From the NCBI RefSeq assembly GCF_000384035.1, contig NZ_KB913024.1, positions 2,650,305 through 2,714,304 on the forward strand: a DNA stretch of 64,000 nt, read 5' to 3'. The notes below the pieces were generated by a model. The model was not told the DNA's origin and did not search any database. It worked only from the letters and a program-made list of their open reading frames with translations. This document shows positions 8,932 through 16,677 of the stretch, in pieces (positions within the stretch are counted from its first letter, which is position 1; each line of letters starts with the position of its first letter). The stretch is from Actinopolyspora mortivallis DSM 44261 (GTDB taxonomy: Bacteria > Actinomycetota > Actinomycetes > Mycobacteriales > Pseudonocardiaceae). The position numbers and the translations under genes were made by a program.

Positions 8932-11415
8932 GTGGGTTTTCCCGGAGGTCGACCGGGCGGGACCCTGGGCGACAGGCGGGACTCCGCCCCGACGACGAGG
9001 ATGACTGGTGCCGTGGAGGAGACGACGACTCCCCTCGGGGAGGACGAGGCGCGGCTGCTCGCGAGGTTCCGCGCGGACAGGCGACGTTCCGTACGACCCC
9101 CGCTGCGGGACGGGCGGGAGCGCGCCCTGCTGAACCACTGGCGGCTGCTCCGCACCGATCCGCACGGACCGTTGTGGGCGAGAACGCTGGAAAACGGGCT
9201 CACGCACACCGGCAGCGTCCCCGGAACGGAGACGGGAACGTTGTTCGGCGACTGTCCCGAGGCGCGGGGAAGGTTGCTGGGCATGCTCCGGGGGTGCGCG
9301 GTGGCCGAGACGTTCGTCCGGCGGGCCCCGGAGGTGCCGCGCACGAGCACGGTTCTGTCCGTTGTTGACGAACTGGTTCGGGCGCGGGCCGAGTTCCACC
9401 AGCACGGCGAGGCCCACCCGGTGGAGGCGATGCTACGCGGTCAGCGGTGTCTGCCGCACCCCCACGGAGCCACCCACCCCGAGTGCCCCGACTCGTCCGC
9501 CTGTGGGGGCGGTGTCGCGGACGGAGAGCCTACCGTCGATTCCCGGAGTTCTCCGGGTGGTGAGGCCGATCCGGTGACGCTGTTCACCCTGGGCCGCATC
9601 GAGGAGGGCGCTCGCCCCGGCACCCCGGAGGAACCCGTCAACACCGCCGAGTCGGCCGGTGCCGTTCCGGTCGCGGCGGTCGCGGCGGCGCTGTGGGCGG
9701 AGAACCCGTCCTCGGCCCTGCTGCTGGGCGAACGGATGGCCGCCCTGACGCACGGCGGCCTCCGGGGGTACCGGCCCGCCGGGCTCGCCGCGGCCGTCCT
9801 GTTCGGACTGATGCGGGGTGGTGACCCGCGATCCTGCGCCGCCGAGGCCGTGGAACTGGCCGGACGCGAACGTGTCTGCCCCGAGGTGGCCGAAGCCGTG
9901 CGGCTGAGCGGGTTCCGCCCGGCGGGGAGCCGTCCCACCAGGAGGAACCTGGAGGCCGCAGCGGACTGCCGGACGGGGGCCGGGGCGTTGGCCGTGGCGC
10001 TGCGCGCGGTGATCAGCTCTCCCGAGGACTTCGCCGGGGCACTGCGGGTGGCCGTCGACCACGGCGGAGACACCCTCGTCTCGGCGCTGCTCTGCGGGCA
10101 GCTGTTCGGAGCCCGCCACGGTCCGGACCGGCTTCACGAGGTCACGGGGCGGGTTCCGCGCGTCGATCCCCTGGTCGAACGAGTCACCGCCGAGGCGGTA
10201 CGCGAGTTCGGGGTGACTGCCGGCGACGCCCCGCGGCGGGGGGAGTCTCCTCCGACAGTCCCGACCTTCGAGGAAGCCGCGGAGAACGACGAGGACGAAC
10301 CGAGCGGGCAGTACCGCACCAGCGAGGTCTGGCAGGGGCTCTTCACGCACTGCGTGCTCGGCTGCGCCGTCGGCGAGGCGCTCGGAGGGGCGGTGGCCGG
10401 GGACTCCTGGCAGGAGATCACGGACCGCTACGGTCCCTCGGGGCTGCTGGAGTACGTGCCCGCGGGCCATCCCTCGGGGCGGATCGGCAGCGAGACGCAG
10501 ATCCTGCTGTTCACCCTGGAGGGGATGGTTCGTGCCGGGCTCGCCCGGCGCGGGACGGAGGTCGACCTCCCGACCGGGTACGTGCAGCACGCCTACCAGC
10601 GGTGGCTGCACACCCAGCACCTGAGCTGGCCCCGCGCCGCCGGGAAGTTCCTGTCGGTGGCACCCGAACCGGACGGTTGGCTGGTGGGCCTGCGCGGACT
10701 GTTCCAGACCCGCACGCCGGGACGGACCATGATGCGCACGCTGATCGCCTTCGCCAAGGGGCAACGGGAGATGGGGGACCCGCAGACACCGGAGAGCGAC
10801 TCCGACGGCGGCACGGCCCTGTTACGCGCCGTTCCCGCCGCGCTGTGGAGCGCGGACCCGGCCGAGACGTTCCGGGTGGCCGCCGAGCTGGCCGGGCTCA
10901 CCCACGGTCACCCCGACGCCCGGATGGGCACGGCGAGCCTGGCCGTGGTGGTCTCCCGGCTGTTACGGGGAGTCCCGCTGTCCGAGTCGGTGGCGGAGGC
11001 CCTGGCGATGGTGGAGCGCCGGGAGGAAGGGGAGCACGTTCGGTCCACCCTGGCCACCGCCGTGGACCTGGCCGAGGAGGGGCCGGTCCCGCCGGAACGC
11101 GTCACCGGAACCTTCGGCACCGGATTCACCGCCGTGGGGGCTTTGGGGATCGGGGTCTACTCCGCGCTCTGCGCACGGGGGGACTTCGCCCTGGGCATCC
11201 GGACGGCGGTCAACCACTCGGGGGACAGTGCGGTGTGCGGGGCGGTGGCCGGGGGGCTGTTGGCCGCCTCGGCTCCGGAGACGGTGGAGGAACGCTGGAC
11301 CCGGGAACTGGAGCTGCGCGAGACCGTGGAACGCATGGCCACCGACGCCGCGCTGGAGTTCGGCCCCGCTCCCCCGGAGACCCCCGAGTGGTTCGAGCGC
11401 TACCCGGTGAACTGA
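8932..11415 (+). CDS. Tandem degenerate ADP-ribosylglycohydrolase-like protein
   Basis: An 827-residue protein made of two ARH-like modules, about 110-430 and 467-825. It starts at a GTG with GGAG 7 nt upstream. The ATG at 9001 is an alternative. Both modules keep the family scaffold (LFTL, HAYQRWLHTQ, PDGWLVGLRGLF, LTHGHPDARMG) but not the catalytic set. In module 1 the DDTQ position reads EADP and the second motif reads GGDTLV. In module 2 the first reads GSETQ and the second is GDSAVCG, with the second aspartate and following residues deleted. I expect no hydrolase activity, but possibly binding of ADP-ribosylated proteins or regulation of the active modules encoded upstream. It follows the triple-ARH gene by 77 nt on the same strand. 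Confidence 0.75.
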   Translation: MGFPGGRPGGTLGDRRDSAPTTRMTGAVEETTTPLGEDEARLLARFRADRRRSVRPPLRDGRERALLNHWRLLRTDPHGPLWARTLENGLTHTGSVPGTETGTLFGDCPEARGRLLGMLRGCAVAETFVRRAPEVPRTSTVLSVVDELVRARAEFHQHGEAHPVEAMLRGQRCLPHPHGATHPECPDSSACGGGVADGEPTVDSRSSPGGEADPVTLFTLGRIEEGARPGTPEEPVNTAESAGAVPVAAVAAALWAENPSSALLLGERMAALTHGGLRGYRPAGLAAAVLFGLMRGGDPRSCAAEAVELAGRERVCPEVAEAVRLSGFRPAGSRPTRRNLEAAADCRTGAGALAVALRAVISSPEDFAGALRVAVDHGGDTLVSALLCGQLFGARHGPDRLHEVTGRVPRVDPLVERVTAEAVREFGVTAGDAPRRGESPPTVPTFEEAAENDEDEPSGQYRTSEVWQGLFTHCVLGCAVGEALGGAVAGDSWQEITDRYGPSGLLEYVPAGHPSGRIGSETQILLFTLEGMVRAGLARRGTEVDLPTGYVQHAYQRWLHTQHLSWPRAAGKFLSVAPEPDGWLVGLRGLFQTRTPGRTMMRTLIAFAKGQREMGDPQTPESDSDGGTALLRAVPAALWSADPAETFRVAAELAGLTHGHPDARMGTASLAVVVSRLLRGVPLSESVAEALAMVERREEGEHVRSTLATAVDLAEEGPVPPERVTGTFGTGFTAVGALGIGVYSALCARGDFALGIRTAVNHSGDSAVCGAVAGGLLAASAPETVEERWTRELELRETVERMATDAALEFGPAPPETPEWFERYPVN

Positions 11416-11483
11416 ATCAGGGCTTCCCAGGATTTCGTCGTCGATCTCGTCACAGCGGTCCTCTCCCGACTAGGCTGCGGCGC

Positions 11484-12251
11484 ATGGCTGACGAACTCGT
11501 GCATCGCGTTGTGGACAACGGGATCGCCACGATCACCCTCGACTCACCGCACAATCGCAACGCCCTGTCGAGACGGTTGCGTCACGAGCTGCTGGAGGCG
11601 CTGGACGGTGCCCTCGCCGACCCCGAGGTCCGTCTGATCGTACTGGCCCACACCGGATCCGTGTTCTGCGCCGGGATGGACCTGAAGGAGTCCCGCACCG
11701 AGGACGCGCGGAACCAGGGCATCAACGAGGTCCCGCAGCTGGTGGAACGCGTGTGGACCAGCCCGAAACCCGTGATCGCCAAGCTCGCCGGTCCGGCCCG
11801 CGCCGGCGGTCTGGGGCTGGTCGCCGCGGCCGACATCGCGGTGGCGGCGGAGGAGGCCACCTTCGCGTTCAGCGAGGTGCGCATCGGCGTCGTCCCCGCG
11901 GTGATCTCGGTCACCGTACTTCCCAGGCTGCACCCCCGGCAGGCCCACGAACTGTTCCTCACCGGCGAGACCTTCGACGCGCGCAGGGCGGTCGAGATCG
12001 GCCTGCTCAACTCCGCGGTCTCCGCCGGGGAGCTGGACGCCGAAGTGGACCGCTACGCGCGGATGCTGGCCAAGGGAGCTCCGAACGCCCTGGCCGCCAC
12101 CAAGGAGATGCTGCGCACTCCCCGACCGGAGGATATGCGTACGGACTTCGCGAACATGCTGGAGCTGTCGGCCCGCCACTTCGCCAGCGAGGAGGCGGCC
12201 GAGGGAATGCGGGCCTTCGCCGAGAAACGCTCGCCCTCCTGGGAGCGCTGA
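11484..12251 (+). CDS. Enoyl-CoA hydratase/isomerase family protein
   Basis: A 255-residue crotonase-fold protein. The first oxyanion-hole segment is FCAGMDLKES and the second is GPARAGGLGLVAAADIAVA. SEVRIGVVPAVISV is the following conserved segment, and ANALAATKEML is typical of the C-terminal part. Members hydrate or isomerise enoyl-CoA in fatty-acid or amino-acid breakdown; the exact substrate cannot be read from the sequence. The start is the ATG at 11484. The frame is open far upstream, but that part overlaps the ARH gene and is a shadow. The gene ends 74 nt before a convergent barstar-like gene. Confidence 0.85.
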   Translation: MADELVHRVVDNGIATITLDSPHNRNALSRRLRHELLEALDGALADPEVRLIVLAHTGSVFCAGMDLKESRTEDARNQGINEVPQLVERVWTSPKPVIAKLAGPARAGGLGLVAAADIAVAAEEATFAFSEVRIGVVPAVISVTVLPRLHPRQAHELFLTGETFDARRAVEIGLLNSAVSAGELDAEVDRYARMLAKGAPNALAATKEMLRTPRPEDMRTDFANMLELSARHFASEEAAEGMRAFAEKRSPSWER

Positions 12252-12269
12252 GCTGCGTGGAAGACCACC

Positions 12270-12295
12270 GGGCGGGGTCCCCCCCGACCCCGCCC
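12270..12295. terminator. Hairpin between convergent genes
   Basis: GGGCGGGGTC (12270-12279) pairs with GACCCCGCCC (12286-12295) around a six-C loop. It lies between the tail-to-tail crotonase and barstar-like genes and could stop transcription from both sides. There is no T-tract. Confidence 0.6.
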
Positions 12296-12325
12296 CCACC
12301 GAAGAGGGTGGGACTGCCGTGCGGT

Positions 12326-12751
12326 TCACCCGCCGGGTTCGTCGTCGGCGCACACCGCCCGGAACACCCGCTCACCGGAAGCTCCGGTGGCGGTGCGCAG
12401 CACCGTGCCGATCCGGCGGTAGGTTTTCGGGTCGTGCTCGGCCAGCACGCGGTGACGCGACCACACCAGCACGTGCTCCCCCGGCGGCAGCCAACACAGG
12501 TCGATCAGACAGTCGTACAGTGCGTCCAGGTTCCGCCCCGCCCACTCGGGGAAGGACAGTGTCGCCGCCACGGCGTCCAGCATGGCCCTCTTGCCGAACA
12601 CCTCACCGCCGTCGAGCACGTGTGGGAAAGCTCCCGAAGCCCGGGCCCGGCGCACCGCCTCACCGGTGGTGGCGAACACGGGCAACGGAGCGGATTCGAC
12701 CACCTCGACGTCCCTTCTCGAACCCCGTCTCGGAAACCCCACCGGACTCAT
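12326..12751 (-). CDS. Barstar-family protein
   Basis: A 141-residue protein with the barstar fold signature LSFPEWAGRNLDALYDCLID, in which the acidic residues of the NLDALYDCL helix correspond to those that plug a barnase active site. Barstar relatives neutralise secreted guanine-specific ribonucleases or other nuclease toxins. The start chosen is the ATG at 12751. No barnase-like or other nuclease gene is next to it, so this is an orphan immunity-type protein or a domesticated relative. Two small membrane ORFs lie upstream on the same strand. Confidence 0.75.
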   Translation of the reverse strand: MSPVGFPRRGSRRDVEVVESAPLPVFATTGEAVRRARASGAFPHVLDGGEVFGKRAMLDAVAATLSFPEWAGRNLDALYDCLIDLCWLPPGEHVLVWSRHRVLAEHDPKTYRRIGTVLRTATGASGERVFRAVCADDEPGG

Positions 12752-12801
12752 CGTCAGTCGCCCACGATTCGCGCTCCGCACCGAAACCGCCGTCTCGCCG
12801 C

Positions 12802-12894
12802 TCACACGAGGTCCACGTGCTCGGCGAGCCACCCGAAGACCACCAGGGCGAGCATCACCAGCAACACGAACGTGACGCGGCCTCGCGAACTCAC
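12802..12894 (-). CDS. 30-residue membrane microprotein (candidate)
   Basis: A short GTG-started frame encoding a positively charged N-terminus followed by one hydrophobic helix (VTFVLLVMLALVVFGWLA) and a short acidic tail. A strong GGGAGG sits 5 nt before the start. It lies between a larger small membrane ORF and the barstar-like gene, all on the minus strand. Size and composition fit a single-pass membrane microprotein, but a chance ORF cannot be excluded. Confidence 0.42.
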   Translation of the reverse strand: MSSRGRVTFVLLVMLALVVFGWLAEHVDLV

Positions 12895-12933
12895 CCGCGC
12901 CTCCCCCGGAACTCTCCGGCGGGGGACGCCGCA

Positions 12934-13200
12934 CTACTCCGCTTCGACACGTCGCCCCTTCACGATAAGGCCCGTGCCGGTTCGCACGCGAACACGCCGC
13001 CGCCCCACACGCACCGGAGGGTCGGCCTCGCGTGTCCTCGTCAACCTGGCCACGAGTTCGTCCACCCCACGGTCGAGGCCCCGAGCCACGAGCCAGCACA
13101 GGGGGATGAGCACGGCCAGCACCAGCGTCACCTGGAACGGGTAGGGCAGCATCACCAGCCACGACTCGATCCCGTCCCACACCGCGACCACTCCGCCCAT
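12934..13200 (-). CDS. Small membrane protein, unknown function
   Basis: About 88 residues. One long hydrophobic helix (LPYPFQVTLVLAVLIPLCWL) is followed by a basic cytoplasmic tail rich in arginine (TRTREADPPVRVGRRR). The ATG at 13200 is used. GTG codons just inside are also possible, because the ribosome-binding signal before the ATG is weak. Not recognised as a named family. It is upstream of the tiny ORF and the barstar-like gene. Confidence 0.5.
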   Translation of the reverse strand: MGGVVAVWDGIESWLVMLPYPFQVTLVLAVLIPLCWLVARGLDRGVDELVARLTRTREADPPVRVGRRRVRVRTGTGLIVKGRRVEAE

Positions 13201-13308
13201 CACGGCAAGCCAGCCTACCCCGCAGGACACCCGCCTGCGCGACGGGCGTCCCGGAGGCCACGGCGTCTCCCGGCGGGCACCGCAGCGGAGAGAGCACCAG
13301 GGTCGGGC

Positions 13309-14217
13309 TCAGCCCCGCTGCTCCGTGCCCACCTCCCCGGAGTGGCGCCTGATGGAGTCGATCACGGCGCTGAAGTCGTAGCCGCCACCGCCCTCCTCGT
13401 TGAAGCGTTCGTAGATCCGCGCGGCCAGCCGGGCCAGTTCCGTGTCCGCGCCACTGCGGTCCGCGGCCGAGACCGCCAGCCCCAGGTCCTTGAGCATCAG
13501 GGAGGCGGCGAAACCGGGCTCGTAGTCGTGGTTGGCCCGGCTGGTCTCCACCATGTCCGGAACGGGACAGTTGGTGGTCAGCGACCAGCACTGGCCGGTG
13601 GACACCGAAGCGACGTCGTACAGCGCCCGGTGGGACAGCCCGAGTCGCTCGCCGAGCACGAAGGCCTCGGCCACCCCGAGCATCGAGGTCGCCAGCATGA
13701 GGTTGTTGCACATCTTGGTGACCTGCCCGTTGCCCGCACCGCCGCAGTGGATCACCTTGCGGGCCATCGGTTCGAGGAAGTCCCGCGCGGCCAGGTAGGC
13801 CCGCTCGGTTCCCCCCACCATGAAGGTCAGCGTCCCCGCCTCCGCTCCGGCGGTGCCGCCGGAGACCGGCGCGTCCACGGAGTCCAGACCGGCCTCCTCG
13901 GCCAGCTCGTGCGCCCGTCGCGCGTCGGCGACGTCCACCGTCGAGGAGTCGATCAGCAGTGTCCCGGGTGAGACGGCCGCGAGGATCCGGTCGTAGCACT
14001 CCAGCAGGTGTTGACCCCCCGGCAGCATGGTGACCACGGCATCGACCCCTTCCACCGCCTCGACCGCCGAAGCGGCGACCGTCACCCCGTGTTCGGCGGC
14101 CCGCCGCGTCGCCTCGGACGCGAGGTCGAAGCCCCGTACGGTGTGTCCGGCTTTGACCAGGTTCGCCGACATCGGGCCTCCCATGTGTCCCAGCCCGATG
14201 AATCCGATGACAGCCAT
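13309..14217 (-). CDS. mmsB: 3-hydroxyisobutyrate dehydrogenase
   Basis: A 302-residue NAD-dependent beta-hydroxyacid dehydrogenase converting 3-hydroxyisobutyrate to methylmalonate semialdehyde in valine breakdown. The Rossmann loop GFIGLGHMGGPMSANL is at the N-terminus. The substrate motif DAPVSGGTAGAEAGTLTF is near residue 120, and the catalytic lysine region is GNGQVTKMCNNLML near 170. Length matches the family. AAGGTGG precedes the ATG at 14217. It is the last gene of the operon that begins with mmsA at 18177. The neighbouring hydrolase and dehydrogenases make 3-hydroxyisobutyrate much more likely than other beta-hydroxyacids as the substrate. Confidence 0.92.
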   Translation of the reverse strand: MAVIGFIGLGHMGGPMSANLVKAGHTVRGFDLASEATRRAAEHGVTVAASAVEAVEGVDAVVTMLPGGQHLLECYDRILAAVSPGTLLIDSSTVDVADARRAHELAEEAGLDSVDAPVSGGTAGAEAGTLTFMVGGTERAYLAARDFLEPMARKVIHCGGAGNGQVTKMCNNLMLATSMLGVAEAFVLGERLGLSHRALYDVASVSTGQCWSLTTNCPVPDMVETSRANHDYEPGFAASLMLKDLGLAVSAADRSGADTELARLAARIYERFNEEGGGGYDFSAVIDSIRRHSGEVGTEQRG

Positions 14218-14270
14218 GGCCGATCCACCTTTCTCGTGATCCGACAGTTCCTGCGGCCGGGGGCTCGGGC

Positions 14271-15329
14271 TCAGGTGGGGAGCACGAGGTCCCCACCGGC
14301 CGGACGTTCGAAAAAGGCGGCGACCCGCTCCTCGTCGACCTCCGCCAGGGTGGCCGGTGACCAGGAGGGATTACGGTCCTTGTCCACCACCGTCGCGCGC
14401 ACCCCCTCCATGAAGTCGCCGCGGTGGACGCACCCCAGCGACACGCGGTACTCCTGCTCCAGCGCCCGTTCCAGGGAGTCGAGCTCCCGGGCGCCGCGCA
14501 GCTCCCGCAACGTGACCTTCAACGAGGTGGGGGACTTCGTGGCGATCGTGCTCGCGGCCCGCTGGGCCTCCTCCTCGGGTCGGGAACGCAACCCTTCCAG
14601 GATCTCCTCGACCGAGTCCCGGGCGTAGACCTCGTCGATCCAGGCGGCGGCCCGCCCCAGCTCGGAACGCGGCGGCGTGGTGGAGTACTTCTCCAGGCAG
14701 GCGTCGACCTCACCGGAGGTGAGCGCGGTGACGAGGTCGTCCAGGTCCGTACCGGGCACGTAGTGGTCGGCCAGGCCGCAGTGCAGCGCGTCGGCCCCGC
14801 TCACCGGCTCCCCGGTCAGCGCCAGGTGCGTGCCCAGCTCACCGGGGGCGCGGGAGAGCAGGTAGGTTCCCCCCACGTCGGGGGCGAAACCGATTCCCAC
14901 CTCGGGCATCCCCACCTTGGACCGCTCGGTGACCACCCGGTGCGAACCGTGTGCCGAGATCCCGACGCCACCGCCCATGCAGATGCCGTCCATGATCCCC
15001 ACGACCGGCTTGGGGTAGCGGGCCAACGCGGCGTTCATCCGGTACTCGGCGGCCCAGAACGTCTCGGTGAGGTCGACCCGTCCGGCCCTGACCGCGTCGT
15101 ACATGGCACGGATGTCGCCGCCCGCGCACAGGCCGCGTTCCCCGGCCCCCTCGACGAGCACGGCACGCACCCGGTCGTCGGTGCGCCACTGCTCCAGCGC
15201 GGACGTGACCGCCCGCACCATGTCGAAGGTCAACGAGTTCAGGGCCTTCGGCCGGTTGAGCGTGATCCGCCCCAACGCGCCCTGTACCTCGAACAGCACC
15301 TGCTGCTCGGCGTTCTCCTGGGTGGTCAT
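14271..15329 (-). CDS. 3-hydroxyisobutyryl-CoA hydrolase
   Basis: A 352-residue crotonase-superfamily protein of the HIBCH type, which releases 3-hydroxyisobutyrate from its CoA ester in valine degradation. Seen are LNRPKALNSL at the N-terminus, GAGERGLCAGGDIRAMYDA (first oxyanion loop), MDGICMGGGVGISAHGSHR (second) and MPEVGIGFAPDVGGTYLLSR with the acidic catalytic positions. Length and the GDFMEGVRATVVDKDRNPSW tail are those of HIBCH rather than a simple hydratase. Its ATG overlaps the stop of the acyl-CoA dehydrogenase gene by 4 nt (ATGA), so the two are probably translationally coupled. Confidence 0.9.
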   Translation of the reverse strand: MTTQENAEQQVLFEVQGALGRITLNRPKALNSLTFDMVRAVTSALEQWRTDDRVRAVLVEGAGERGLCAGGDIRAMYDAVRAGRVDLTETFWAAEYRMNAALARYPKPVVGIMDGICMGGGVGISAHGSHRVVTERSKVGMPEVGIGFAPDVGGTYLLSRAPGELGTHLALTGEPVSGADALHCGLADHYVPGTDLDDLVTALTSGEVDACLEKYSTTPPRSELGRAAAWIDEVYARDSVEEILEGLRSRPEEEAQRAASTIATKSPTSLKVTLRELRGARELDSLERALEQEYRVSLGCVHRGDFMEGVRATVVDKDRNPSWSPATLAEVDEERVAAFFERPAGGDLVLPT

Positions 15330-16507
15330 GAGTCAGACTCCAACAGTCCACGGGAAATGATCAAACGCATGATCTCGTTCGTGCCTTCCAGGATCTGGTG
15401 TACCCGGAGGTCACGCACGATCTTCTCCAGTCCGTACTCGGAAAGGTATCCGTAACCCCCGTGGATCTGAAGAGCCTCGTTGGCCACGCGGAAACCGCTG
15501 TCGGTGGCGAGGCGTTTCGCCATGGCGCACAGCCGCGTGGCCTCCGGGTCACGGGCGTCGAGCGCGGCCGCGGCCCGCCACAGCAGGGTGCGGGCGGCCT
15601 CCAGCTCGGTGGCCATGTCGGCGAGCTTGAAACGCACGGCCTGGAAGTCGCCGATGCGGGAGCCGAAGGCGTGCCGCTGTTCGGCGTAGGTGGTGCTGAG
15701 TTCCAGGGCGGAACGCGCCCCGCCCAGGGAGCACGCTCCGATGTTGAGTCGTCCTCCGTCCAGTCCGGACATGGCGATCCGGAAACCGTCGCCCTCCTCC
15801 CCGAGCCGGTTGCCCACGGGAACCCGCGCGTCGGTGAAGACGACCTGCCGGGTGGGCTGGGCGTTCCAGCCCATCTTCCGCTCCTCCGGCCCGAACGAGA
15901 TCCCCTCGGTCTCGCCGTCGACCACCAGCGTGGAGATGCCCCTCGGGCCGGGCTCGCCGGTGCGCACCATCACCACGTAGACGCCCGCGTAGCCACTTCC
16001 GGAGATGAACTGCTTGACGCCGTTGACCACGTAGTGGTCGCCGTCGCGCACCGCCCTGGTGCGCAGCGCGGCCGCGTCGGAGCCCGCCTCGGGCTCGGTG
16101 AGACAGTAACTGCCCAGTCGTCGCATGGAGCACATCCGCGGCAGCCAGGCGGCGCGCTGCTCGTGGTCGCCGTAGGCGTCGATCATCCAGGCGGCCATGT
16201 TGTGTATCGAGACGTAGGCCGCGATGGTGGGACAGCCGGTGGCCAGTTCCTCGAAGACGAGCGCGGCGTCGAAGCGGCTGAGCCCGCTGCCCCCGTACTG
16301 CTCGTCGACGTAGACACCTCCCATGCCGAGATCGCCCGCCTCCCCGAGCACGTCCACGGGAAAGTGCTTGTCGCGGTCCCACTCCTGCGCGTGGGGGGCG
16401 ATACGTTCGGCCGCGAACTCACCGGCGGTCTCCTTGATCGCACGCTGGTCCTCCGTGAGGGCGAACGGGGACCGCGGCGATGCTGTCGCTGCGACGGAAG
16501 CGGTCAC
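15326..16507 (-). CDS. Acyl-CoA dehydrogenase, probably isobutyryl-CoA dehydrogenase
   Basis: A 393-residue FAD-dependent acyl-CoA dehydrogenase. YCLTEPEAGSDAAALRTRA is the FAD/substrate signature, and ILEGTNEIMRLIISR near the end carries the motif around the catalytic base region of the family. The GTG start at 16507 follows AGGAG at 6 nt. The frame is open upstream into mmsA, but only as a shadow. Position between mmsA and the 3-hydroxyisobutyryl-CoA hydrolase argues for isobutyryl-CoA as substrate, the first oxidation of the valine-specific branch. Confidence 0.88.
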   Translation of the reverse strand: MTASVAATASPRSPFALTEDQRAIKETAGEFAAERIAPHAQEWDRDKHFPVDVLGEAGDLGMGGVYVDEQYGGSGLSRFDAALVFEELATGCPTIAAYVSIHNMAAWMIDAYGDHEQRAAWLPRMCSMRRLGSYCLTEPEAGSDAAALRTRAVRDGDHYVVNGVKQFISGSGYAGVYVVMVRTGEPGPRGISTLVVDGETEGISFGPEERKMGWNAQPTRQVVFTDARVPVGNRLGEEGDGFRIAMSGLDGGRLNIGACSLGGARSALELSTTYAEQRHAFGSRIGDFQAVRFKLADMATELEAARTLLWRAAAALDARDPEATRLCAMAKRLATDSGFRVANEALQIHGGYGYLSEYGLEKIVRDLRVHQILEGTNEIMRLIISRGLLESDS

Positions 16508-16677
16508 TGGGAACTCCTGCTCGGTCGTGACGTCGGATCGCGACGTCGTTTCCTCGCTGTCGACCTGTCGTCCCGCCACGGGTGCCCCGTGATCGCGCGA
16601 CGGGATCGCCGACGCCGCTCCCACGGGGCCCTTCCCGGCACTCGGAACACCGTCGGTGTTCGCGGCCGGTCGCGGGG

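Noticed and set aside
9433..10764. Minus-strand open frame opposite the second ARH gene
   Set aside because: No recognisable motif, and it overlaps a clear protein family on the other strand.
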